Shown: positions 50,303-58,775 of the stretch, one piece after another
Numbering within the stretch: the first letter of the stretch is position 1
Layout of the letters: each line of letters opens with the position of its first letter
NCBI GenBank assembly: GCA_014138725.1
Contig: JACJID010000004.1
Span: forward strand, 62,001-126,000
DNA length: 64,000 bases
Direction: 5' to 3'
Origin: Kutzneria viridogrisea
GTDB taxonomy: Bacteria; Actinomycetota; Actinomycetes; Mycobacteriales; Pseudonocardiaceae
Notes under the pieces: generated by a model
Told to the model about the DNA's origin: nothing
What the model saw: only the letters and a program-made list of their open reading frames with translations
The model's database searches: none
Position numbers and translations under genes: made by a program

Positions 50303-51166
50303 ATGATCATCATTACCGGCGGTACCGGCCAGCTCGGCTCCCAGATCGTCGATCGGCTGCTTGATCGGGTCCCGGCGGACCGGGTCGGAGTGAGCGTCCG
50401 TGACACCGCCCGCGCTGGCGACCTGGCCGCACGCGGGGTACGCGTGCGGCGCGGCGACTTCACCGACCCCAACTCCCTGGCCGATGCGTTCGAGGGCGCG
50501 ACGCAGGTGCTCATCGTCTCGACGGACCACACTGGCGGGGCAGCGGTTGCCCGGCACGTGGCGGCGATCGACGCCGCTCGCGAGGCCGGGGCCAAGCGCA
50601 TCCTCTACACCAGCCACCAGGGCGCCGCCGAGGATTCGGTCTTCGCACCGATGCCCGACCATGCCGCCACCGAGCGCTACCTGTCGACGACGGGCACACC
50701 GTTCACCGTGCTGCGGAACGGGTTCTACGCCAGCACTATCCGGCACCTGCTCGGCCAGGCGCTCGAGACCGGCGAACTCGTCGCGCCGGCCGACGGGCCC
50801 GTGTCCTGGACCACGCACGCCGACCTCGCCGAAGCGGCAGCGATCATCCTCACCGACGAGGACCGGTTCGATGGTCCGACTCCGCCACTGACCGCACCGG
50901 ATGCGCTCGACCTGGCGGACATCGCCGGTATCCTCACCGAACTCACTGGCCGCACCATCCGCCGTGTCGTCGCCGAGGACGCGGAGTGGACGGCCACCAT
51001 GATCGGCCACGGGGTGCCCGCGGATCGGGTGAAGCTGCTGCTGGGCATGTTCCACGCGGCACGCCGCGGGGAGTTCTCCACCACCGGACCGGTGCTCGGG
51101 AACCTCCTCCAGCGCACAGCTACGCCGGTCCGTTCGGTCCTGGCGGGGCTCACCACCCAGCCGTGA
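50303..51166 (+). CDS. NAD(P)-binding NmrA/QorB-like oxidoreductase
   Basis: A 287-residue atypical SDR of the NmrA/QorB group. MIIITGGTGQLGSQIVDRLL is the nucleotide-binding GGTGxLG motif, GVRVRRGDFTDPNSLADAF and KRILYTSHQGA follow, and the YxxxK catalytic pair of classical SDRs is absent. QorB proteins act as NAD(P)H:quinone oxidoreductases. Probably controlled by the divergent TetR protein through the operator at 50250. A second quinone reductase-like gene lies next door on the other strand. Confidence 0.9.
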   Translation: MIIITGGTGQLGSQIVDRLLDRVPADRVGVSVRDTARAGDLAARGVRVRRGDFTDPNSLADAFEGATQVLIVSTDHTGGAAVARHVAAIDAAREAGAKRILYTSHQGAAEDSVFAPMPDHAATERYLSTTGTPFTVLRNGFYASTIRHLLGQALETGELVAPADGPVSWTTHADLAEAAAIILTDEDRFDGPTPPLTAPDALDLADIAGILTELTGRTIRRVVAEDAEWTATMIGHGVPADRVKLLLGMFHAARRGEFSTTGPVLGNLLQRTATPVRSVLAGLTTQP

Positions 51167-51196
51167 ACTCCCCGCCTTCCCAATGTGGGCGGGTGG

Positions 51197-52210
51197 CTAA
51201 GGGATGTTGAGGAGGACTTTGCCGACAACGCCTCGCTCCAGAGCGGTGTGGGCGTCGGCGATCTGTTCCAGCGGGAAGTGGTGCAGCGGCAGCCCGGCCT
51301 GGTCACCCACCCGCAGGGCGCCCGCCGCCACGGCCGCCGCGACGTCGGCGACCGCCTGCTCCTTCGCCGCAGGCGGAACCGTGTAGACGTAGACGCCCTG
51401 CCAGCGCAGGTTGCCCGGCAGCGATTCCAGTACCGGCACGGACAGGTACTCCCCCGCGTTGCCGGCGTAGTAGGCGACGACCGCGCCCTGAGCGGCCACC
51501 GCGATGTCGAGCGAGGCGTTGGCGTTCGGCGCGACCTCGACGATGATGTCCACGCCCTCGGGCGCGATGGCCCGGATCGCCACCGCGGCGTCCTGCGTGC
51601 GGTAGTCGACCACGTGGTGGGCGCCGCCCGCCCGCGCCAAGGCGGCCTTGCCGGGACCGCTGACGGTGGCGATCACCCGCGCACCGGCCCAGCGGGCGAG
51701 CTGAATGGCAGCGTTGCCGACCACACCGGCACCGCCTGCCACCAGAACGGTGGCTCCCCGCAACGTGCCCGGCGCGATACACCCCGGCCCGCCGTCAGCG
51801 ACGGTCAGCGCGCGATGCGCGGTCAGGGCCGGAATGCCCAGCGCCGCACCGAGCTCGAACGAGGCGTCGCCGGGCAAGCCGACCGCCTGCCGCTCGGGTA
51901 CGACCGTGTACTGCGCGGCCGTACCCCACACCCGCTGCCAGGCGGCTTCCCAGATCCACACCCGCTGCCCGACCCGGTCCGGATCCACCTGCGGGCCGAC
52001 CGCCTCGATCACCCCGGCACCGTCCTGGTGCGGCACCTGTTCGTTCACCCCAACCGGAAGGGGCCGCACACGGCTTCGCCAATCCGTGGGATTGACACCC
52101 GAGACGTGCACCCGCACGCGTACCTCACCCGGTCCAGGCTCGGGAACCGCGCGCTCGACGAGCCCGAAAACCTCAGGTCCGCCCGCGGCCGTCCGGATGA
52201 TGGCCTTCAT
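51197..52210 (-). CDS. Quinone oxidoreductase-type MDR (zinc-independent)
   Basis: A 337-residue medium-chain dehydrogenase/reductase like QOR. MKAIIRTAAGGPEVFGLVER is the standard start, VRVRVHVSGVNPTDWRSR the substrate lobe, and GATVLVAGGAGVVGNAAIQL the NADPH fold. The zinc-ligand cysteines are missing, so it is the reductase type. It converges on the QorB-like gene with 30 bp between stops, so this locus holds two candidate quinone reductases. Confidence 0.93.
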   Translation of the reverse strand: MKAIIRTAAGGPEVFGLVERAVPEPGPGEVRVRVHVSGVNPTDWRSRVRPLPVGVNEQVPHQDGAGVIEAVGPQVDPDRVGQRVWIWEAAWQRVWGTAAQYTVVPERQAVGLPGDASFELGAALGIPALTAHRALTVADGGPGCIAPGTLRGATVLVAGGAGVVGNAAIQLARWAGARVIATVSGPGKAALARAGGAHHVVDYRTQDAAVAIRAIAPEGVDIIVEVAPNANASLDIAVAAQGAVVAYYAGNAGEYLSVPVLESLPGNLRWQGVYVYTVPPAAKEQAVADVAAAVAAGALRVGDQAGLPLHHFPLEQIADAHTALERGVVGKVLLNIP

Positions 52211-52336
52211 CCCTCACCACTCTTTCGCTCGCCCCAGCTCCGCACCGTTGTGCCACCGGCCTGCTCGACGCCCACCCGCGACACCATGCTCACCTCCCCC
52301 GAACCAACTCGGACGCGGACGTATTCCGGCGTTCCC

Positions 52337-52390
52337 GAACAACGATGCGAGCAGGACACCTCGCTCGGTGTCCTGCTCGCATCGTTGTTC
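52337..52390 (-). terminator. Perfect 24-bp hairpin
   Basis: Bases 52337-52360 pair without mismatch with 52367-52390 around the 6-base loop TCGCTC. It lies 59 bp beyond the stop of the leftward DUF4185 gene and upstream of the next leftward gene, so it should stop read-through. It is unusually long and perfect for a terminator and not AT-tailed. Confidence 0.8.
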
Positions 52391-52448
52391 CACCTAGGTA
52401 CGCACGACGTGGTGGTCCATCACTCGGTCGCGCCGTGCGCCCCCGGGC

Positions 52449-53912
52449 TCAACGCCGTGCGCGCACGGCGTGTGTCGCGGCCGCGATGTCCTCCCGGCTC
52501 ACGCGGTCGTCACGGTTGTCGCTGAGGAGCGCGATCTGTTCCGCGACAGGGAGTTTTTGCCACTGCGGGGACACCGGTCCCTGGTGCCCGGGATGGGCGG
52601 GCTCGTCCTTGGTCACGACCAACCGCTCGGCCATCGCACCCCTGACCGCGACCCGGCCGTCCACCGAGCTGGACCACTGCCGCACGCCGTAGAACGAGGA
52701 ATCGGGGCCGGGGTTGATCCACTGCGAGACGAGCAACTGGGCGCTGCCCAGGGTCGAGTACGGGTGGACGATGGGAGCGTAGAGGTACGGTGCCTGGGCG
52801 AAGGTCACGTGGGTTCGTGGCGCCGTCCACAGCCCGGTCGGGTAGGGCGCGGTCTGCGTCACCGCACCGCGCGCCCCGTTGAGGAACGACAGCACCACCC
52901 GGCCGTCGATGACCTGCGCCGAGATCTCGCCTATCGCCTCGAACGGGCTCGGCGCCGCGATGATCGGCGTCGAGGGGCCGTTCGGCCGGAAGTCCCAGCG
53001 CCCCGCGTCGTCGGCGCCCCAGAAGGTGTACTGGCTCCGCTGCCACATCTTGTCCCACGGCACCCGCATGAGGTGGATGCCGCCGCCGTTCCACCGGCCC
53101 TCGTTCGTGCCGTAGATGTAGACGAACCCCTCGTTCGGCCACATGATCATGGAGTTGTTCTGGAAGTGCGACCAGAGGCCCTCGTTCCAGAAGTCCATGT
53201 TCTCCCGGTTGTTGTCCAGGTCCCAGGTGCGTTCCCAGTTCTCGGCGTGCGTCTCGGTCGAGGTCCACTGCCGGGAGTACCAGGTGCGCCAACTGCCGCC
53301 GGGGCTGGGAATGCCGCCCTCGCTCTGGATCGCCCAGTCCCGCACGCCGAAGGTGGTCATCATGTACCGGCCGTCGGGCAGGTGGATCAGGTCGTTCGGG
53401 ATCTCGGTGACGACCTGGCCGGGCTCGTTGCGCGCGGTGTTGGCGTCCCGGTGGTCGTAGGGGATCATCTGCTTCGCCGCGCCGCCGCCGATGCAGTTGT
53501 CCCAGCGAATGCCGTTCTGGATGTCCGCGTTGGACTGCCGCAGGCCGACGGGAGAGCGCCAGCCGGTACCGTTCTGCGGCACCGGCTGGTCGAAGGTGTC
53601 ACCGAAGATCGAGATGCAGTAGCCGTGGTTGGTCTTCGCGGTGAAGCCGAGATCGGTGCCGCGAAAGCCGAATCCCGCGGTCTCCTCACCCGTGAGGTCC
53701 TTGACGGGACCGGCGCTGGGCGCAGCGGCACCACGCGGGCTGGCCGAGGTCCCGGCGGCGACGGCACTGCCCATCCCGGCGAGCAGGCCACCGGCACCGA
53801 GCAGGGCCCCGGCGGCTCCCTTGAGGAACGTCGAACGGCTCACCTGCGGGGCCTCTCGCCTGGAGGGCACACCTGGTCCCGAATGAGTACTGGTTCCGTC
53901 GTCGTGCCGCAT
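52449..53912 (-). CDS. Exported DUF4185-domain protein
   Basis: A 487-residue secreted protein. The signal region has SRSTFLKGAAGALLGAGGLL, a Tat-like motif in which the second arginine is serine. The mature domain is the five-bladed propeller-like DUF4185 fold: CISIFGDTFDQPVP, GIRWDNCIGGGAAKQM, RYMMTTFGVRDWAIQSEGG and LVSQWINPGPDSSFYGVRQW. DUF4185 resembles glycoside-hydrolase propellers but has no proven activity. ATG at 53912 has AAGGAG upstream. The promoter carries the TTTCATC direct-repeat box. Confidence 0.87.
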   Translation of the reverse strand: MRHDDGTSTHSGPGVPSRREAPQVSRSTFLKGAAGALLGAGGLLAGMGSAVAAGTSASPRGAAAPSAGPVKDLTGEETAGFGFRGTDLGFTAKTNHGYCISIFGDTFDQPVPQNGTGWRSPVGLRQSNADIQNGIRWDNCIGGGAAKQMIPYDHRDANTARNEPGQVVTEIPNDLIHLPDGRYMMTTFGVRDWAIQSEGGIPSPGGSWRTWYSRQWTSTETHAENWERTWDLDNNRENMDFWNEGLWSHFQNNSMIMWPNEGFVYIYGTNEGRWNGGGIHLMRVPWDKMWQRSQYTFWGADDAGRWDFRPNGPSTPIIAAPSPFEAIGEISAQVIDGRVVLSFLNGARGAVTQTAPYPTGLWTAPRTHVTFAQAPYLYAPIVHPYSTLGSAQLLVSQWINPGPDSSFYGVRQWSSSVDGRVAVRGAMAERLVVTKDEPAHPGHQGPVSPQWQKLPVAEQIALLSDNRDDRVSREDIAAATHAVRARR

Positions 53913-53964
53913 GCCGCTCCTTGGGAGGTTCGAGCTCTGTGTCGACCCGACGCTATCGGCCGCG

Positions 53965-53982
53965 GATGAAATCCCGATGAAA
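53965..53982 (-). promoter_or_regulatory. 11-bp-spaced direct repeat, DUF4185 promoter
   Basis: On the minus strand: TTTCATC-GGGA-TTTCATC, perfect half sites 11 bp apart, followed after nine bases by TAGCGT. Same arrangement and spacing as 49430-49448. It lies 53-70 bp upstream of the start. Fits an OmpR-type activator. Confidence 0.65.
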
Positions 53983-54020
53983 CCCGCTGCTGCTGGAGGC
54001 CCTGCCGCGCGGTGAAGGCC

Positions 54021-54047
54021 GGTGAGCCGTCCGGCTGACGGCTCACC
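54021..54047 (-). terminator. 11-bp hairpin after the LLM oxidoreductase gene
   Basis: GGTGAGCCGTC (54021-54031) pairs with GACGGCTCACC (54037-54047) around a 5-base loop, 35 bp past the stop of the leftward gene at 54082. Confidence 0.78.
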
Positions 54048-54081
54048 AGCATGTCCTTGCACCGCAACGGAAGCGCGCTGC

Positions 54082-55002
54082 TCAGCCGAGCTCGACCAGT
54101 GCCGGGGCGAGTTGTTCCAACTGGTCCACACCGGCCGAGAACTCGCTGCCGACCGGCAGCAGGAGCGTCACATGGTCCGCACCGGCGGCCAGGTGCTCGC
54201 GCACCTTGGCCGCGATCGCGGCCGGGCCGCCGTGGCCGACGACCGCGTCCACCAGCCGGCCGCCCACCTCGGCGATCTCCTGGTCGGAGTAGCCCAGCCG
54301 GGCCAGGTTCGCGGCATAGGACGGCCTTTCCAGCAAGGCCGACACCGTCTCCCGCGCGGTCGCCCGCGCGCGGTCGTGGTCGGGGTCCACGGCCACGGAC
54401 AGTCCGACGACCAGGAGCTTGTCCGGGCCGAGCGCCTGCCTGGCCTGCGCGGTGAACTCGGGTGGCAGCATGGCGGGCAGCGCACCGTCGGCGATCTCCC
54501 CGGCCAGCGCGAGCATCTTCGGGCCGTTCGCGGCGATGATCCGGGGATGGGCCGCCTCCGGCGCGGGCGGCCAGGTCGGGCCGTCCATCCGGTCCAGGTA
54601 TCCGCGCATCGTGGCCAGCGGGCTGCCGAACTCCCGGCCAGCGCTGGCCGCCTGCTGCGGGTAACCGACTCCCAGTCCGAGCACGAACCGACCGGGATGG
54701 GCCTGGGCCAGCAGGGCCGCCGCGCCGTGCGCGGTCTGCGGTTCCCGGGCCCAGATGTTGGCGATGCAGGTGCCGAACACCATCCGCTCCGTGGCGGCCA
54801 GCAGCACGGCCAGTTGCACGAAGGCGTCCTTGCCGCCGACGACCTCGTTGGTCCAGGCGGCGCGGTAGCCCGCGCGCTCCAGCCGACGCACGGCCGCGCG
54901 TTGCAGGTCGACAGGTGGTGCGCTGGTGAACGAGACCGGCAGGCACACTCCGACCGGCCCCAGTGCCCGGCGGGCCGCGGCGACCACAGTGGTTGTCCCC
55001 AT
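54082..55002 (-). CDS. LLM-class (F420/FMN-dependent) oxidoreductase
   Basis: A 306-residue luciferase-like TIM-barrel oxidoreductase, probably F420-dependent. GYRAAWTNEVVGGKDAFVQL, FVLGLGVGYPQQAASAGREF and PRIIAANGPKMLALAGEIAD are the family blocks. The C-terminus has GGPAAIAAKVREHLAAGADH. F420 usage is typical for this group in actinomycetes but cannot be proved from sequence. It sits directly downstream (22 bp) of an extended SDR gene, likely one transcript. Confidence 0.9.
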   Translation of the reverse strand: MGTTTVVAAARRALGPVGVCLPVSFTSAPPVDLQRAAVRRLERAGYRAAWTNEVVGGKDAFVQLAVLLAATERMVFGTCIANIWAREPQTAHGAAALLAQAHPGRFVLGLGVGYPQQAASAGREFGSPLATMRGYLDRMDGPTWPPAPEAAHPRIIAANGPKMLALAGEIADGALPAMLPPEFTAQARQALGPDKLLVVGLSVAVDPDHDRARATARETVSALLERPSYAANLARLGYSDQEIAEVGGRLVDAVVGHGGPAAIAAKVREHLAAGADHVTLLLPVGSEFSAGVDQLEQLAPALVELG

Positions 55003-55024
55003 GGAGATCCTCCCCGGCGATGCG

Positions 55025-55909
55025 CTAGTTGGTGAAGTAGTGGCCCTCGTCGAGGTCCGGGATGAGCCCGGCCTGGACGGGCAGCCAGTCCACCCGCTTC
55101 TGGGTCAAGGTGCTCGATGCCGGGATGTCGAGGGAGAAGAAGGCCCCGAGCCAGCCGAAGTGGTCGGTTGCCTGCTCACGGGGCACGGCCGTCACCGGCA
55201 ACCCCAGGTGCCTGCCGATCACCTCGGCGACGTCCCGGACCGCCACGCCCTCGTCGGCGACACCGTGCAGCCGCGTGCCAGCCGGGGCGGCCTCCAGGGC
55301 CAGCCGGTACAGGCGCGCCGCGTCGAGCCGGTGCACGGCGGACCAGCGGTTGGCCCCGTCACCCGGGTACGCCGAGACGCCCTTCTCGCGGGCGATGTCG
55401 ATCAGGCGCGGGACGAAGCCGTGATCCCCCTCGCCGTGCACCGACGGTGGCAGCCGCAGCACCGAGACCCGCACGCCGCGCTCGGTGAACGTCAGCGCCG
55501 AGGCCTCCGACACCCGGGGTATGCCAGGGTCGGCCGCGTCCTCCTCCGTCGCGACCCGGCCCACAGCCAGGGTCGCCATCCCCGAGGTGACGACGAAGGG
55601 CCGGTCGGACCCGGCGAGCGCCTCTCCCATCGCCTCGATGGCGAGCCGGTCGGTCCGACTGGCGCCCGCATAGTCGGAGAAGTCGTGGACGAACGCGGTG
55701 TGGATCACGCCATCGGCCGCGGCCACCCCGGCCCGCAGGCTGTCCAGGTCGTCCAGGGCGCCGCGGTGCACCTCGGCCCCCGCGGCCACGAGCGCCGCGG
55801 CGGCCTGCTCCGAGCGGGCGAGGCCGAGGACCTGGTGCCCGGCCTCGATGAGTTCGCGGACGACGGCGGACCCGATGAACCCGGTCGCGCCGGTGACGAA
55901 CACGCGCAT
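55025..55909 (-). CDS. Extended SDR / NAD-dependent epimerase-like protein
   Basis: A 294-residue extended-type SDR. MRVFVTGATGFIGSAVVREL is the GxxGxxG NAD(P) motif. LGLARSEQAAAALVAAGAEV, GALDDLDSLRAG and WSAVHRLDAARLYRLALEAA are typical of the plant-type reductase-like subgroup. The usual YxxxK tyrosine is not in a canonical context. It is first gene of a pair with the LLM oxidoreductase and divergent from a LysR regulator. Confidence 0.9.
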   Translation of the reverse strand: MRVFVTGATGFIGSAVVRELIEAGHQVLGLARSEQAAAALVAAGAEVHRGALDDLDSLRAGVAAADGVIHTAFVHDFSDYAGASRTDRLAIEAMGEALAGSDRPFVVTSGMATLAVGRVATEEDAADPGIPRVSEASALTFTERGVRVSVLRLPPSVHGEGDHGFVPRLIDIAREKGVSAYPGDGANRWSAVHRLDAARLYRLALEAAPAGTRLHGVADEGVAVRDVAEVIGRHLGLPVTAVPREQATDHFGWLGAFFSLDIPASSTLTQKRVDWLPVQAGLIPDLDEGHYFTN

Positions 55910-56022
55910 GGTGCACTCCTTGACACAAAGATGAGGACCGGCCCGAGAGGCACCCAGTGGTGCCGGGCCGGTGCTCCCACCTTGCGACCGCAGAGCGGTT
56001 CCGGTCCAATGAATGTTTCGCA

Positions 56023-56044
56023 ATGCGCGATACGATTCGTGCAT
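56023..56044. promoter_or_regulatory. LysR-type inverted repeat
   Basis: ATGCGCGA-N6-TCGTGCAT (one mismatch) in the 197-bp gap between the divergent SDR and LysR genes, an expected position for LysR binding. Confidence 0.5.
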
Positions 56045-56106
56045 CACCGCATTTCACGGCCGCTGCTCGGGCGTTCACCGGGGTACGTGGGAGTTACGCT
56101 GAGGGT

Positions 56107-57015
56107 ATGCCCGACTCGCCACCGGTGGACCTGGACCTGCGGTTGGTGCGGTGCTTCACCGTCCTCGCCGAGCACCGGCACTTCGGCCGCGCCGCTGCCG
56201 CCCTGCACCTCACGCAGCCGTCACTGAGCCGGCAGATCCGCCAGCTCGAACAGCAGCTGGGCGCCCGCCTGCTGGACCGCACCCCACGGGGCAGCCAGCT
56301 CACCGAGGCCGGTGCGGTCTTCCTCCCGCTCGCCACGGCGCTGCTGCGCTCAGCGGCCCAGGCCACGGCACGCACCCGGGCCGCCGCCCAGCCCAGCCGG
56401 ATCACCGTCGGCTACACCATGGGCGTCATCGTCACCCCGGCGGTGCGCGAGCTGCGCCACCGGTACCCGGACGCCGAGGTGCGAGCCGCGCACCTGGCCT
56501 GGGACGAACCGCGCGCGGCCCTGCTCGACCACCGGGTGGACGCGGTGGTGACCCGGCTGCCGTTCCCGACCGACCAGCTGCACGTGACGATCCTGTACGA
56601 CGAGCCCCGGGTGCTGCTGGTGCCGCTCGACCACCGCCTGGCGGGCAGGGCATCGGTCACCCTCGACGACATCGCCGACGAGCCCCTGCCCCGGGTGCGG
56701 CAATCCGATCCGGCCTGGAGTGCCTTCTGGCGCCTCGAACCGAGACCCGACGGGCGCCCGGCCCCCGACGGACCCGTCATCGACGCCATCGAGGACAAGT
56801 TCGAACTCATCGCCGCCGGGCAGGCCGTGGCCATCTCGGTGGACCCGCGCAGCCACGTCCTGCGCCCCGACGTCACCGTGATCCCCCTGGAAGGCGTCGA
56901 ACCGAGCCATGTCGTCGTGGCCACCCGCGCCGATGACCGCAGCCGCCTGGTGGCGGCCTTCCGCAAGTACGCCCAAGTCCACCTCACGGGTCCCGCCCCG
57001 GGAGCCGGGGACTGA
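56107..57015 (+). CDS. LysR-family transcriptional regulator
   Basis: A 302-residue regulator. The winged helix is LVRCFTVLAEHRHFGRAAAA, then LTQPSLSRQIRQLEQQLGAR. The effector domain begins ITVGYTMGVIVTPAVRELRH. It is divergent from the SDR-LLM pair at 54082-55909, which it probably controls via the inverted repeat at 56023-56044. ATG at 56107 follows GAGGGT. The effector is unknown. Confidence 0.93.
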   Translation: MPDSPPVDLDLRLVRCFTVLAEHRHFGRAAAALHLTQPSLSRQIRQLEQQLGARLLDRTPRGSQLTEAGAVFLPLATALLRSAAQATARTRAAAQPSRITVGYTMGVIVTPAVRELRHRYPDAEVRAAHLAWDEPRAALLDHRVDAVVTRLPFPTDQLHVTILYDEPRVLLVPLDHRLAGRASVTLDDIADEPLPRVRQSDPAWSAFWRLEPRPDGRPAPDGPVIDAIEDKFELIAAGQAVAISVDPRSHVLRPDVTVIPLEGVEPSHVVVATRADDRSRLVAAFRKYAQVHLTGPAPGAGD

Positions 57016-57171
57016 CCGTCGAGCACGTTCAGGAAGTTCAGAACACGTTGCCAGGTAAGGGTTGTCGCCTGTTCGTCGTGGGCCACCGCGCCGTTCTCCC
57101 TGACAACCCCTCGCCGCGATCTTGGACCTGGCTGGCCGGACGCGGTCGGATCCACCCCCGGGCCAGCTCGG

Positions 57172-57744
57172 TCAGCTCACGGGGGCGGCGAGGCGGTAGA
57201 CCTGTTCCACGGCCCCGTCGGGAAAGGTCCGGGTGGAGTCCAGGCGCAGGAACTGCGGGTCGCTGGCGGGCGGGGTGAGGCGCGTGCCCTCGCCGAGCAG
57301 GATCGGCAGTGTCACGATCCCGAGGACGTCCAGGGCCCCGATGCCGCGGAACGCGTCGATGGTCCGCTGGCCGCCGACCAGGTCCACGTCGCCGGGGAAA
57401 TCCGCCTGGCGCATCAGGTCGAGCAGTTCGGCGGGCTTGGCCGCGGCCACCACGTCCGAGGGCGTGCCGGACGGCAGCGGTCGCGAGGTCAGCACGAAGA
57501 CCCGCAGCCCGGGCCACGGCCAGCTCGGGGCCCCCAGGGCCGGCTCGAAGGTGGTCCTGCCCATCACGACCGCACCACAGTCGGCGATGTACTCCGGGTA
57601 CCCGTGCGACTGGCCCGGGTCGAAGGTGGGCATCGACAGGAAGGCGGGCCGTCCGTCGGCGGAGGAGATGAAACCGTCCGCGCTGACGCCGAGGTGGGTC
57701 TTGATCCGCAAGGTGCGCTCCTGTTCTGGCGAGTGGTCGACCAT
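57172..57744 (-). CDS. Dihydrofolate reductase family (RibD C-terminal-like) protein
   Basis: A 190-residue reductase of the RibD_C superfamily. LRIKTHLGVSADGFISSADG is the standard start, VVMGRTTFEPALG and DVDLVGGQRTIDAF the NADPH-binding motifs, and LPILLGEGTRL the C-terminal one. These stand-alone proteins are usually called YyaP/YwjB-like with unknown substrate. ATG at 57744 is used. It is divergent from a LysR gene with a clear LysR box between. Confidence 0.88.
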   Translation of the reverse strand: MVDHSPEQERTLRIKTHLGVSADGFISSADGRPAFLSMPTFDPGQSHGYPEYIADCGAVVMGRTTFEPALGAPSWPWPGLRVFVLTSRPLPSGTPSDVVAAAKPAELLDLMRQADFPGDVDLVGGQRTIDAFRGIGALDVLGIVTLPILLGEGTRLTPPASDPQFLRLDSTRTFPDGAVEQVYRLAAPVS

Positions 57745-57801
57745 GCGCCCAGCCTCGGGTGCGGCGGCCCGCTGATCAACGTCCGAACTGGAACACCAGC
57801 C

Positions 57802-57816
57802 ATAAGCGGGCCTTAT
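57802..57816. promoter_or_regulatory. LysR box (T-N11-A)
   Basis: ATAAG-CGGGC-CTTAT is a perfect 5-5-5 palindrome with the T-N11-A pattern of LysR sites. It lies 20 bp upstream of the LysR gene and 58 bp upstream of the divergent RibD-like gene. Confidence 0.75.
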
Positions 57817-57836
57817 CAACGGCCTAGGATGACCGC

Positions 57837-58742
57837 GTGGAACTGCGCGAGGTGGAGATATTCCTGGTGCTGTCGGAGGAACTGCACTTCGGTCGCACCG
57901 CGCAGCGGCTCTACCTGAGCCAGCCCCGGATCAGCCAGACCATCCGCGCGCTGGAGGTCCGGCTCGGCGGCCAACTGTTCGAGCGGACCAGCAGGCAGGT
58001 GCGCCTCACCGCGCTGGGCGAGCGGCTGCGCGACGAGCTTCGCCCGGCCCACGACCACTTCCGGCGCGCGGTCACCGTGGCCACGGACCTGGCCCGTGGC
58101 GTCAGCGGTGAACTGCGCGTCTGCGTGGCCAGCTATGCCATGGCGGGCCCGCGGTTCACCGAGATCGTCCGGGATTTCCAGGCGCGCTACCCGGACTGCC
58201 GCCTCACCGTCACCGAGGAGTTCCCCGGCGAGTTCGCGCGGTTGCGCACGGGCGCCTACCACCTCATGTGCCACCGCCAGCCGATCACCGAACCAGACCT
58301 GACCATCGGGCCGACCCTCAGCCGGGAGGAGCGCATCCTGTTGGTACGGGTCGGGCACCCGCTCGCCCTGCGCGGCCACGCCACCGTCGAGGACCTCGCC
58401 GACCACGCCGTGATCCCCCGCGGCGGCATCCCCAGCCCCATGTACGAGGCGTACTTCCCCGCCACCACCCCGGCCGGCCGCCCGATCCCCCGCGGCCCGC
58501 AGATCAGCACGACCAGCGACATCCTGCACCGGATCGCCCACGGCGAGCTCGTCCACCCCACCGTTGGGTCCTTCCTGAGCTACTACCACCACCCCGAGGT
58601 CACCCACGTCCCGCTCCGCGGCCACCCGCCCGTGAAGAGCGCGCTCGTCTGGGTCACCAACCTGGAGAACGCCGCGATCCGCGCCTTCGCCAGCACCGCG
58701 GCCGAGGTCCTCGCCCGCACGGGCCTGTCCGAATCCGGCTAG
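57837..58742 (+). CDS. LysR-family transcriptional regulator
   Basis: A 301-residue regulator. VEIFLVLSEELHFGRTAQRL and LSQPRISQTIRALEVRLGGQ form the winged helix. The ligand domain starts LRVCVASYAMAGPRFTEIV. GTG at 57837 is used as start. The palindrome at 57802-57816 just upstream should mediate autoregulation and control of the divergent RibD-like reductase. Confidence 0.93.
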   Translation: MELREVEIFLVLSEELHFGRTAQRLYLSQPRISQTIRALEVRLGGQLFERTSRQVRLTALGERLRDELRPAHDHFRRAVTVATDLARGVSGELRVCVASYAMAGPRFTEIVRDFQARYPDCRLTVTEEFPGEFARLRTGAYHLMCHRQPITEPDLTIGPTLSREERILLVRVGHPLALRGHATVEDLADHAVIPRGGIPSPMYEAYFPATTPAGRPIPRGPQISTTSDILHRIAHGELVHPTVGSFLSYYHHPEVTHVPLRGHPPVKSALVWVTNLENAAIRAFASTAAEVLARTGLSESG

Positions 58743-58775
58743 CCCTCGCCGCGGCCTGGGCGCGAACATGGTGCG

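Noticed and set aside
57058-57110. Hairpin between the LysR and RibD-like genes
   Set aside because: An 8-bp stem (GGGTTGTC/GACAACCC) with a loop of about 35 bases; not better than chance.
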